Source of the DNA: Thermoflexus hugenholtzii JAD2
GTDB taxonomy: Bacteria > Chloroflexota > Chloroflexia > Chloroflexales > Roseiflexaceae
Length of the DNA stretch: 46,626 nucleotides
Assembly (NCBI GenBank): GCA_945881915.1
Contig: CAMCVW010000026.1
Location: 1 to 46,626, forward strand
Reading direction: 5' to 3'
Shown here: positions 1 to 6,271 of the stretch, piece after piece
How the letters are laid out: every line of letters begins with the position of its first letter
Position numbering within the stretch: the stretch's first letter is position 1
Notes under the pieces: model-generated
What the model was told of the DNA's origin: nothing
Database searches by the model: none
Seen by the model: the letters and a program-made list of their open reading frames with translations, nothing else
Translations under genes and position numbers: made by a program

Positions 1-175
1 GGACGTAAGAACCGCTGAAAGCATCTAAGTGGGAAATACCTCCCAAGATTAATGTACTCACTGAGAAAGTCAGGTAAGGCCCCCAGAAGATTACTGGGAT
101 AAGCGGCTGGAGCTGGAAGCATGGTGACATGTGGAGGCGACCAGTGCGCCTGGCTGAGGGCTTCCCTGATGGAAG
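1..175 (+). rRNA. rrl: 23S ribosomal RNA, 3' end (partial)
   Basis: The window opens inside a large-subunit rRNA gene. The stretch from GGACGTAAGAACCGCTGAAA through the GGGATAAG segment and the GAGGCGACCAGTGC stretch matches the conserved 3' terminal domain of bacterial 23S rRNA. The exact 3' end is set by the end of recognisable conservation and may be off by about ten bases. A spacer of about 60 bases separates it from the 5S gene. The 16S gene and most of 23S lie left of the window. Confidence 0.93.
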
Positions 176-234
176 ATCTGGTACGTGTTCGACGTGCAAC
201 GTGCTCAACTCATTCATATCCAACTCTGAACCAT

Positions 235-349
235 TGGCGTGCACGAAGCGGAGTGGACCCACCCCGTCCCATCCCGAACCGGGTCGTGAAACACTCCAGC
301 GCTGAAGGTACTGCAAGGTTGCCTTGTGGGAGACTAGGTCTGTGCGCCA
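235..349 (+). rRNA. rrf: 5S ribosomal RNA (copy 1, in rRNA operon)
   Basis: About 115 bases with the conserved 5S core (CCACCCCGTCCCATCCCGAA, then the GGTACTGC and GGGAGACTAGGTC segments). The 5' TGGCGTGC and 3' GTGCGCCA ends pair to form helix I. It follows the 23S gene directly, as in a standard operon. It differs from the second 5S copy (2203-2317) at only a few positions, and both are the same length. Confidence 0.96.
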
Positions 350-356
350 TCCATTG

Positions 357-395
357 AACCACCCCCTGATTCGTATGAATCAGGGGGTGGTTTGT
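357..395 (+). terminator. Rho-independent terminator of the rRNA operon
   Basis: A perfect 16-bp stem (357-372 with 377-392), rich in C/G, with a 4-base GTAT loop, followed by TTTGTTT. It sits 8 bases after the 5S gene. Confidence 0.9.
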
Positions 396-443
396 TTGCA
401 GCGGGTTGGGTTGTCAGGCCTGTTCGTTGCTAAAGGATATATT

Positions 444-473
444 GAGCGGGTCTTTTTGCAAAAAGCCCCGCTC
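444..473. repeat. 30-bp palindrome, copy A
   Basis: Inverted repeat of the form GAGCGGG..CTTTTTGCAAAAAG..CCCGCTC with no unpaired loop and one mismatched centre-flanking pair. Followed by CGAACCT, as is copy B. Confidence 0.85.
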
Positions 474-488
474 GAACCTCCCCGTCTT

Positions 489-540
489 GGCATGCGGACT
501 CGCGCTGGATCCGCCATCCAGATAATCCTGTCGGCATGCC
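489..540. repeat. 52-bp element with inverted GGCATGC ends, copy 1
   Basis: Starts GGCATGCGGAC and ends GTCGGCATGCC, its imperfect inverse (one mismatch). The interior differs from copy 2 at 1019-1070, but the length is identical. An internal CTGGAT/ATCCAG pair (506-521) could make a second small hairpin. Confidence 0.6.
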
Positions 541-584
541 AACTTGTATCAGATGCAATAATATCTGCCGAATGTAGGGAGCCG

Positions 585-760
585 TATCGGAATGTGAATG
601 CGAGGTTCAAATTATTCGGTTCGCTGCGTCTTGCACACGATTCCATTGGCACTGACGCGGTGTGTCAATGCCATGACGGGAGCATACTAACCGTAAATAG
701 CTCGTACAGACCATGTAATGACGGGCTGATGGATGGGCCACCTCCACCGTCATGGCATGC
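585..760 (+). repeat. About 175-bp direct repeat unit, copy 1
   Basis: Begins TATCGGAATGTG and ends CCGTCATGGCATGC. It is highly similar to 849-1026, with a near-identical stretch around CACGATTCCATTGGCACTGA. Inside each copy, TGCCATGACGG (669-679 here) is the exact inverse of CCGTCATGGCA (747-757), so each unit can fold into a long-range hairpin. Confidence 0.85.
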
Positions 761-808
761 AATTTTCATCGGCGCACCAATCGACGTACCGTATTGAGAA
801 GTGATATA

Positions 809-838
809 GAGCGGGGCTTTTTGCAAAAAGCCCCGCTC
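809..838. repeat. 30-bp perfect palindrome, copy B
   Basis: Perfect self-complementary 30-mer, GAGCGGGGCTTTTT at the left arm and its exact inverse at the right, no loop. It lies just before the second direct repeat unit and is followed by CGAACCT like copy A. Confidence 0.9.
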
Positions 839-848
839 GAACCTTTGC

Positions 849-1026
849 CATATCGGAATGTGTATGCGGGGTTCAAATAATATGGTTCGCTGTGTGTTGC
901 ACACGATTCCATTGGCACTGACGCGGTGCGTCAATGCCATGACGGAAGCATTCTAAACGTAAATAGCTCGTACAGACCATGGAATGAGGGCTGATGGATG
1001 GGCCACATCCCCCGTCATGGCATGCC
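849..1026 (+). repeat. About 175-bp direct repeat unit, copy 2
   Basis: Second copy of the unit at 585-760, with scattered substitutions and a few one- or two-base indels. The internal inverted pair is kept intact: TGCCATGACGG at 935-945 and CCGTCATGGCA at 1012-1022. Its right end overlaps the start of the second 52-bp element. Confidence 0.85.
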
Positions 1027-1070
1027 GACAACCGATCCATGTGAATTGAGATGGTATTTGTCGGCATGCC
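1019..1070. repeat. 52-bp element with inverted GGCATGCC ends, copy 2
   Basis: GGCATGCCGACAA at the left is the exact inverse of TTGTCGGCATGCC at the right, a 13-bp stem around a 26-base loop. Same total length as copy 1 at 489-540 despite an unrelated interior. Confidence 0.7.
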
Positions 1071-1216
1071 GTCGTGTTCAAGGTGCAAAGATTGTTCTCA
1101 TGATGTAGGGTACAACGGAGCAGAACTGCATTGCCTTGTATTGAGGAAGATTGTGCATCTGCGTTCGAGGTTGTGAATTGTAGGGCGAGGGTTACCTCGT
1201 CCCTGGAGGTGTATGC

Positions 1217-1256
1217 GGGCGAGGTCGTCATGCCCCGCGCAGCGGGGTACTCGCCC
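1217..1256. repeat. Nested hairpin (outer GGGCGAG/CTCGCCC, inner CCCCGC/GCGGGG)
   Basis: Outer arms 1217-1223 and 1250-1256, inner arms 1233-1238 and 1242-1247. There is no T-run after it, so it does not look like a simple terminator. It lies 137 bases upstream of the cupin gene and could sit in its leader or be unrelated. Confidence 0.55.
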
Positions 1257-1288
1257 TTGTCGGTTACTCGAGGTTATGATTGTGTCAA

Positions 1289-1320
1289 TGAGCGGGGCTT
1301 ATTGCAATAAGCCCCGCTCA
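1289..1320. repeat. 32-bp perfect palindrome, copy C
   Basis: Same outer GAGCGGGGCTT/AAGCCCCGCTC arms as copy B, but the centre is TTATTGCAATAA where copy B has TTTTTGCAAAAA. Both changed bases are compensated, so the palindrome is preserved. It ends about 70 bases before the cupin start. Confidence 0.9.
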
Positions 1321-1348
1321 TAACGGTATGTATTCCTCGCAACTCAGG

Positions 1349-1354
1349 TACAAT
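1349..1354 (+). promoter_or_regulatory. Possible -10 box of the cupin gene
   Basis: TACAAT lies 38 bases before the cupin ATG. No good -35 hexamer is visible at the right distance, so the call rests on the -10 alone. Confidence 0.3.
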
Positions 1355-1392
1355 CTACGCGTTGGTGACGAAAAGCGAAACTGGAGCATGAT

Positions 1393-1773
1393 ATGCAGCC
1401 ATATGTACTGAATGAAAACGACGGTAAGACTGTCGAATACGGTATCCCATTTTTGATTAAGCTGGGTGAGTGTGCGCATGGCCGCGGCATTGCAATGGTG
1501 CAGTATACGGCACGGCACGGTGAAGAGCCGCCCGAGCACGTGCATCTATCCGAAGATGAAGTTTTCTATGTGATTAGCGGGCGGTTGACATTTGTGTGTG
1601 GGGAACAATTCTTCCCAACGGAGACAGGCGGAACGATGGTTTTGCCGGCAGGGTTACCGCACACGTATCGCGTTGCTGACGCTGAAGAAGCTGTGCTCCT
1701 TGCAATCACATACCCGGTGCAGAAGGTTGCACATGGTTGGGGTGGGTTTGTTGCAGACATGGAACAGCTCTAA
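1393..1773 (+). CDS. Small cupin-domain protein
   Basis: A 126-residue single-domain cupin. The two metal-binding cupin motifs are visible: an EHVH...E segment around residues 38-46 followed by a short beta hairpin with FYVISGRL, and PAGLPHTYRV around residues 87-96. Such proteins fold as a small beta barrel and may be dioxygenases, isomerases or ligand-binding proteins; the substrate cannot be told from sequence. The ATG at 1393 has a GGAG about six bases upstream. It is followed after 33 bases by the DUF1801-type gene on the same strand, so the two may be cotranscribed. No signal peptide, so it is cytoplasmic. Confidence 0.88.
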   Translation: MQPYVLNENDGKTVEYGIPFLIKLGECAHGRGIAMVQYTARHGEEPPEHVHLSEDEVFYVISGRLTFVCGEQFFPTETGGTMVLPAGLPHTYRVADAEEAVLLAITYPVQKVAHGWGGFVADMEQL

Positions 1774-1806
1774 CAACCTAGTGTCGTACAGAAGGATCGA
1801 CAGCAT

Positions 1807-2154
1807 ATGCGTATAGCAAAAGTAGATGCCTATATCTTGGCCCAGCCCGAACCCAAACGATCGACGCTCATTACCATGCGCGACATGATGCACGCGTTTG
1901 TTCCAGGGACGGTAGAAGTAATCGGTCACGGAGTCCCGTACTTCACGCTACGCGGCAAGAAATACGGTGGAATAGCAGCCTGCAAAAAGCACATGCTGTA
2001 CTTTACGCAAAGCAGTGCAGTGATACTCCAGTCTGCAGATGTGTTGCAGGGATTCACACACGGCAATGCGTCTGTGCAGTTCCCCATCGATGCACCGCTC
2101 GCGCGAAACGTGCTCGAACGACTGATTGCGCTCAGAATAGGTGAAATAGGGTAG
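1807..2154 (+). CDS. DUF1801 / YdhG-like protein
   Basis: 115 residues resembling the YdhG/DUF1801 fold: a VDAYILAQPEPKRSTL start, then PGTVEVIGHGVPYFTLRGKKYGGIAA and a KKHMLYF segment, which is the family pattern (predicted helices around a central sheet). Bacillus members have been described as frataxin-like iron chaperones, but many relatives are uncharacterised, so only a family-level name is justified. The ATG has a weak upstream GGATCG. It lies 33 bases after the cupin gene and is followed by the independent promoter of the 5S-tRNA unit. Confidence 0.75.
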   Translation: MRIAKVDAYILAQPEPKRSTLITMRDMMHAFVPGTVEVIGHGVPYFTLRGKKYGGIAACKKHMLYFTQSSAVILQSADVLQGFTHGNASVQFPIDAPLARNVLERLIALRIGEIG

Positions 2155-2160
2155 CCGGAA

Positions 2161-2189
2161 TGGACTTCGTGCTGGTTATCGGGTATACT
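2161..2189 (+). promoter_or_regulatory. Promoter of the second 5S-tRNA-fMet unit
   Basis: TGGACT at 2161-2166 and TATACT at 2184-2189 with a 17-base spacer, ending 13 bases before the 5S sequence. Position and spacing fit a sigma-70-type promoter that starts transcription just ahead of the RNA. Confidence 0.6.
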
Positions 2190-2202
2190 GCAATTCTTGC
2201 AT

Positions 2203-2317
2203 TGGCGTGCATGAAGCGGAGTGGACCCACCCCGTCCCATCTCGAACCGGGTCGTGAAACATTCCAGCGCTGAAGGTACTGCAAGGTTGCCTTGTGGGAG
2301 ACTAGGTCTGTGCGCCA
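2203..2317 (+). rRNA. rrf: 5S ribosomal RNA (copy 2, detached from 16S/23S)
   Basis: About 115 bases, nearly identical to copy 1 (235-349); the visible differences include CATGAAG for CACGAAG, ATCTCGAAC for ATCCCGAAC and CATTCC for CACTCC. Helix I ends pair in the same way. There is no 23S gene before it: a protein gene ends 48 bases upstream. It is followed after 12 bases by an initiator tRNA gene. Confidence 0.95.
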
Positions 2318-2329
2318 GTACATACATTC

Positions 2330-2404
<75 letters not shown>

Positions 2405-2406
2405 AA

Positions 2407-2438
2407 AATCCCCTACTTTCGTACGAAAGTAGGGGATT
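2407..2438. terminator. Bidirectional hairpin terminator between tRNA-fMet and apbE
   Basis: Stem 2407-2420 with 2425-2438 and a GTAC loop. On the minus strand it runs into five Ts, so it ends the apbE operon well; on the plus strand the T-run is weak, but it lies 2 bases after the tRNA. Confidence 0.85.
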
Positions 2439-2456
2439 GTCATTTCATCTTCACGA

Positions 2457-3368
2457 CTATGCTTCCTTCCAGAGATAGTCATCCCAGCGTGGGTCCGTGG
2501 TTGTTGTCCCATCTGTGCGATGCATCAGGCAGGCGTGGTTGGGAAGCCCTGCGAGCCAGCGCGTACCATCGGCGTACCCAAGGATGACCAGGGTCCGGGC
2601 TGCAACATCTGCCTCAAGCAGGCTCGGCGCAATCACGCTTGCACGGACGACATCGCTCTCCGACGGCGATTCTGTGCGCGGATCGATGATGTGGTGCGCT
2701 CGTGTGCCGTCTTGTTGCTTCCAGGAACGTTTGTCGATGCCACTCGTTGCGATTGCGCAATCGCGGAGGGCAAGCATGGGTGTTTCGGCGTAACCCGAAA
2801 GAGGTTCGATTCCTATCGGCCAGGCTCCGTATTCTGCTGGAATCCCGCGAAAGCAAATGTCCCCAGCGGCATCAATTGCTACCGCAGGGTATTCCCAGAG
2901 CTGTTGAATCGCCATCTGCGCTGCCCAACTTTTGGCCACGCCAGCGAGGTCGAGCGTGACACCACGAGGAATCAACACTCGTGCCTGCGTGGAATCGATT
3001 TGGACGCGTTCCCAGCCAGATTGATGATTCGAAGTGGGTGTGTTTTCGGCTGTGAGAGCACTGTGTGTTTTGTTGTAGCCATGGGCTTCGAGCGCCGGAC
3101 GAATGGTGGGATCGATGAGTCCATTGGTATGCTGGTAGGCCCAGGCGGCAGCCAATAGCACATCCCACAGAACCGGGCTAACTGCCTGCCAAACGTCGGG
3201 CTTGCGTGAAAGGAGGTTCAGCTCACTCTGCGGCTCAAATCGACTGAGGGTGTGTTCCCACTGGATAAAGCTTTCAGCGACCATGGTTGCTGCACTTGTT
3301 GCGTCGGTAGTGGTGTCAATGAGGACCTTCATCTGACACCCCATTGCGCGGAACGGGTAATGAAACAT
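2457..3368 (-). CDS. apbE: FAD:protein FMN transferase (ApbE family)
   Basis: 303 residues. ApbE attaches FMN from FAD to a Thr or Ser of target proteins, usually membrane redox proteins. Visible family landmarks are FRAMGCQM near the N-terminus, DLAGVAKSWAAQMA mid-protein, AIDAAGDICFRG (flavin-binding glycine-rich turn), HHIIDPRTESP and the late EADVAARTLVILG segment with the acidic metal ligand. No clear lipobox, so it may act in the cytoplasm or be inefficiently exported. It is the last gene of a four-gene minus-strand cluster, starting 3 bases after the stop of the haem membrane protein, which suggests translational coupling. No protein carrying the usual flavinylation motif (S/T-G-A-S/T in an FMN-binding domain) is visible in the cluster. 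Confidence 0.92.
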   Translation of the reverse strand: MFHYPFRAMGCQMKVLIDTTTDATSAATMVAESFIQWEHTLSRFEPQSELNLLSRKPDVWQAVSPVLWDVLLAAAWAYQHTNGLIDPTIRPALEAHGYNKTHSALTAENTPTSNHQSGWERVQIDSTQARVLIPRGVTLDLAGVAKSWAAQMAIQQLWEYPAVAIDAAGDICFRGIPAEYGAWPIGIEPLSGYAETPMLALRDCAIATSGIDKRSWKQQDGTRAHHIIDPRTESPSESDVVRASVIAPSLLEADVAARTLVILGYADGTRWLAGLPNHACLMHRTDGTTTTDPRWDDYLWKEA

Positions 3369-3371
3369 GTG

Positions 3372-4031
3372 TTATGCCGTGACGTCTGATTTGAGTGTGT
3401 TGCGGAAAATCACTCGATACGCAGTAAGAAATATCGTACTGCTAATGGTCAAAATGTACATCACCGAAATCGTACTAACCCGTGTATCACTGCCGGCCAT
3501 TATTCCATGTGCTGCTCCTGCGAAAAATGTGAAGAATGCAGCACCGTGAATCCAGCGCCATGCTTTGCCTACTTTCGTCCGCCACTCTGCACTCACCGTG
3601 ACGACGATGACGAGCGGGAAGGCAATTTGTCCGAGTGCAACTGCAAATGGTACGTATGGTCCCGTGGCAGATGGTACGAAGAGGCTTTGCCAGGTGTAGC
3701 CAATATATCCGTCGAGGAGTAATACCACAATATGGATAGTCATCATGATGGTACTTGCCAACGATGCCTGCCGATGGATGTCGTTCGCTTCAAAGACTCC
3801 TGGCCATTGCTGAGCTTGGCGACCAGTAATCATCAGGCCTGCAATCGTTGCAATCCAGCTGAGAATGTATGCGACCAGCCCTGTGCTCCGCGAAAGGTAC
3901 CATCCGGTGTGAATTCCTGACAAAGATTGGGCGATATCACGACCGACAAAAATAACTGTCAGCAAGCCCACGAGGGTCCCGATAAGGATTCCGCCCCCTC
4001 GGGCGAGGAACATGCGGAGTGAAGAATTCAT
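3372..4031 (-). CDS. Ferric-reductase-like haem transmembrane protein
   Basis: 219 residues with about six hydrophobic segments. It resembles the ferric reductase-like transmembrane domain family (MsrQ/YedZ and NOX relatives), which bind b haem between conserved His residues; candidates here are the His of DIHRQAS, MTIHIVV, WIHGAAFF and AAHGIMAG. It would move electrons across or within the membrane, but there is no attached flavodoxin-reductase domain. The ATG has a GAAAGGA ribosome-binding site. It is third in a four-gene operon (PepSY-like, small anchored protein, this gene, apbE), which suggests a flavin/haem electron-transfer complex. Electron donor and acceptor are unknown. Confidence 0.82.
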   Translation of the reverse strand: MNSSLRMFLARGGGILIGTLVGLLTVIFVGRDIAQSLSGIHTGWYLSRSTGLVAYILSWIATIAGLMITGRQAQQWPGVFEANDIHRQASLASTIMMTIHIVVLLLDGYIGYTWQSLFVPSATGPYVPFAVALGQIAFPLVIVVTVSAEWRTKVGKAWRWIHGAAFFTFFAGAAHGIMAGSDTRVSTISVMYILTISSTIFLTAYRVIFRNTLKSDVTA

Positions 4032-4061
4032 GGATGCGTCCTTTCGGCGGCTCGGAATGGT

Positions 4062-4352
4062 CTAGTTGGATGAGCGCGTCAGCAATACTGCACGGGTGAC
4101 TTGACGCAACGGTGCGCTCGTCGCCTCCCGATTGGTGTTTGCCGGTGCTTGGGCAGATACTCCGCGATTAGCGCTCTGTGGTGCAGGGAGTTCAACGATG
4201 ACGAGTTCTAACGGTGGTGTTTCGGGTTGTCGCGGACCTTCGGTCTGGCGAACGATACTCGCCCAACCAAACACACTCACGACCATCGCTCCACCGAGCA
4301 TGAGCCAGACGCTGTGTTGTCTGCGTGGGATTTTTGGGGTTAGATTAGCCAT
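4062..4352 (-). CDS. Small single-pass membrane protein of the ApbE cluster
   Basis: 96 residues: a basic N-terminus (KIPRRQ), one hydrophobic helix (about residues 16-33) and a Pro-rich, otherwise low-complexity tail. The topology suggests an inner-membrane anchor with an outside tail, or a small accessory subunit. I do not recognise the family. It lies 24 bases after the PepSY-like gene and 30 bases before the haem protein gene, all on the minus strand. No strong ribosome-binding site is seen, so translation may depend on coupling. Confidence 0.65.
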   Translation of the reverse strand: MANLTPKIPRRQHSVWLMLGGAMVVSVFGWASIVRQTEGPRQPETPPLELVIVELPAPQSANRGVSAQAPANTNREATSAPLRQVTRAVLLTRSSN

Positions 4353-4376
4353 CAGTATAATCCATTCTAGCGTGTA

Positions 4377-4904
4377 TTAGTCTTCGTGGTCTGATTCGTT
4401 CTGCTCATCGTGCTCTTGCTCATTGTGGCGCTTCGGTTGCGTCCGCTGAACCAAAACGATTGTGCCATCGCGCGCACTCACAAAAACAATGCCGGGTTGG
4501 TATGGTATCGACCAGACGGTTTGCCCCTCGAGGTCGACCAGTTCGGGGTCTGCCGTGGGTGCTAACGAGCCAACGATAGTGCGTGCAGACTCCAACGCCT
4601 GCTGACTGGTAATCTCTGTTGCGGGTGCGGCAGATTCCGAGACTACAGATTGTTGTTGTGAGGGAGCAGACTGAAGCGTGAGTTCTTGTTCGAGCATGGT
4701 GATGCGGTTGCCAGCCTCGGTCAACCGAATATTGGCGGTGTCGAGTGCGTTTGCGTACTGAGTAACGGCAGCTGCGTTTGCTTGCGCGAGCGGGATGGTC
4801 GGGATGTTATCGGACTGCCAAAAGAGCAACCCACCTGCAATAGACATAACGGATATTGTCCAAAAGAAGGCGCTGAGTGCTGCGCGTCGTTCCTGTTGTT
4901 CCAT
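4377..4904 (-). CDS. Membrane-anchored PepSY-like protein
   Basis: 175 residues from the ATG at 4904, chosen over an upstream Met because GAAAGG precedes it at the right spacing. It has an N-terminal transmembrane helix (about residues 11-31), a predicted coiled coil (about 45-75), a low-complexity linker, and a C-terminal segment, SQQALESARTIVGS..DLEGQTVWSIPY..IVFVSARDGTIVLVQ, with the pattern of a PepSY domain. The tail is His/Glu/Asp rich (HNEQEHDEQNESDHED), which could bind metal. First gene of the ApbE cluster. PepSY domains often occur beside haem/flavin membrane reductases, which fits the neighbours. The PepSY call is by pattern only. Confidence 0.68.
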   Translation of the reverse strand: MEQQERRAALSAFFWTISVMSIAGGLLFWQSDNIPTIPLAQANAAAVTQYANALDTANIRLTEAGNRITMLEQELTLQSAPSQQQSVVSESAAPATEITSQQALESARTIVGSLAPTADPELVDLEGQTVWSIPYQPGIVFVSARDGTIVLVQRTQPKRHNEQEHDEQNESDHED

Positions 4905-5027
4905 GGTGCATTCCTTTCGTGGGGTATACATTCACCACCCATAGCGTATCAAAATGCAGACGGTGATTCCTCAATATGGGGTGCGCGTAGCATCAAGGTT
5001 TCGTCAAGAGAAGCAGTGCGGTAGCCG

Positions 5028-5033
5028 TATAAT
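5028..5033 (+). promoter_or_regulatory. -10 box for the RNA methyltransferase gene
   Basis: A consensus TATAAT 24 bases before the ATG at 5058. The -35 region is poor. Confidence 0.5.
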
Positions 5034-5057
5034 GGACTGATAGCAGAAAGAATAATA

Positions 5058-6062
5058 ATGTACGTGCTGGAATATGCGACGTGGCCGGGATTAATCGGAA
5101 CGCTGTGCGACGAACTTGATGGCCTGCAATTGCAGTATGTGGTCGATGCAAACACCGCGACGGTAGACGCGTATGACCCATGGCGCTTGTCCCAAAAAAT
5201 CCGCTGTGCGCAGAACGCATTTGTGCGTTTGTCGTACGATGTTCCACGTCCCAAAGCGCTATTGGGTCAACAATACTGGGATGAAATAGTCGCGACAGCC
5301 CGTGACATCGTCGGGCGTGGCGAGTATCAAACGGTGATGTTGGATGCTGCGGGAGCGGACTCGAGTGTGATGCAGCGGATCATTCAGTTGTTGGGGACCA
5401 CCCTTGGTCTGTCTGTGGTTGCCGACGAAGCGGATTTGCTGATGCGCATTCGCAACCGAGCCGGATTTTGGGAGGTGTTGTTCCGAATCACACCGCGCCC
5501 CCTCGGGACGCGCGCGTGGCGTGTGTGCAACTATCCCGGGGCGTTGAATGCGGTCGTCGCCGCTGCGATGGTGCGCTTTGGTGGTATATATGCGGAAGAT
5601 CGGATTTTGAATCTGGCTTGCGGCTCGGGGACGATTCTCATTGAACGGCTGGCTCGTGGACCGGCTGCCAAAGCAATCGGGTGCGACACCAATGCTGAGG
5701 CGCTGGCGTGCGCACGACAAAACGTCGCAGCTGCAGGAAACACGAGACAGATTGTATTAGAGTCGTGGGACGCGACCCAGACCCCATTGCCGGAGGCGAG
5801 TGTCGACTTGATCTACATTGATTTGCCGTTTGGGCAACTCATCGGGACGCACCATACCAACTTGACGTTGTACCCAGCGATGCTGTATGAAGCGAGTCGG
5901 TTGCTTGCACCAGGCGGGCGCATGGTCGTCATCACGCACGAGATTCGTCTGTTGCGGTCGGTGCTGGAAGAGATCGTTACCCTTCAGACGACTGATGAAG
6001 TGCAAATTTCGGTCGGCGGAATGTCGCCTCTGATGGTACTCATCGAACCGGCACGTCGATAG
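5058..6062 (+). CDS. TrmN/THUMP-type RNA methyltransferase-like protein
   Basis: 334 residues. The C-terminal half is a Rossmann-type methyltransferase: LNLACGSGTILIERLA (SAM motif I, about residues 193-208), GCDTNAEALACARQN (motif II) and IDLPFGQL (motif IV, matching the D/N-L/P-P-F/Y-G active site of guanine-N2 RNA methyltransferases such as TrmN/Trm14 and RlmL). The N-terminal half has the length of a THUMP region but is divergent. The likely substrate is a guanosine in tRNA or rRNA; which one cannot be told. ATG 5058 is preceded by AGAAAG and a TATAAT. The gene is followed by a hairpin terminator and is convergent with mnmG. Confidence 0.8.
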   Translation: MYVLEYATWPGLIGTLCDELDGLQLQYVVDANTATVDAYDPWRLSQKIRCAQNAFVRLSYDVPRPKALLGQQYWDEIVATARDIVGRGEYQTVMLDAAGADSSVMQRIIQLLGTTLGLSVVADEADLLMRIRNRAGFWEVLFRITPRPLGTRAWRVCNYPGALNAVVAAAMVRFGGIYAEDRILNLACGSGTILIERLARGPAAKAIGCDTNAEALACARQNVAAAGNTRQIVLESWDATQTPLPEASVDLIYIDLPFGQLIGTHHTNLTLYPAMLYEASRLLAPGGRMVVITHEIRLLRSVLEEIVTLQTTDEVQISVGGMSPLMVLIEPARR

Positions 6063-6092
6063 CGCTGTATGCAAAAATCAGGCGAACCAACG

Positions 6093-6123
6093 GACGGCAC
6101 CCAATCGGGTGTCGTCTGTTTTG
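6093..6123 (+). terminator. Terminator of the RNA methyltransferase gene
   Basis: GACGGCACCC (6093-6102) pairs with GGGTGTCGTC (6107-6116) around a 4-base loop, one G-T pair, followed by TGTTTT. The next 150 bases up to the mnmG stop show no gene or clear structure. Confidence 0.7.
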
Positions 6124-6271
6124 GATGCAGCCCAGTGGAGTGTCTTGGGGAGTGTGTGCGTGCTGCTGAGGCGGCCTTGCCGGTTGGGGGACCAAGACCC
6201 CGTCTGCTGTGAGTTGACATGCCGCAGGCGTGATATAGATGGGGGATGAGTCTTTTTCCCAGATGGCCGAA

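Larger units (their letters stand above)
393..1330. repeat. Gene-poor repeat locus between rRNA operon and cupin gene
   Basis: Nearly 1 kb with no convincing protein gene. It holds three copies of a palindrome of about 30 bp (444-473, 809-838, 1289-1320), a direct repeat of about 175 bp (585-760 and 849-1026), two 52-bp segments that start and end in GGCATGC/GGCATGCC inverted repeats (489-540, 1019-1070), and a nested hairpin (1217-1256). Several open frames of 60 to 157 codons cross it, but they shift phase between the two repeat copies and have no recognisable domain or ribosome-binding site. What the locus does is unknown; it could be a non-coding structured region or decayed mobile sequence. 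Confidence 0.75.

Noticed and set aside
324-797. 157-codon open frame across the rRNA terminator and first repeats
   Set aside because: It starts inside the 5S gene, crosses the terminator, has no ribosome-binding site, and its frame is not kept in the second repeat copy.
393-1330. The repeat locus as a CRISPR array
   Set aside because: Repeat spacing is irregular (hundreds of bases), units are long and differ internally, and no cas-like gene is in the window.
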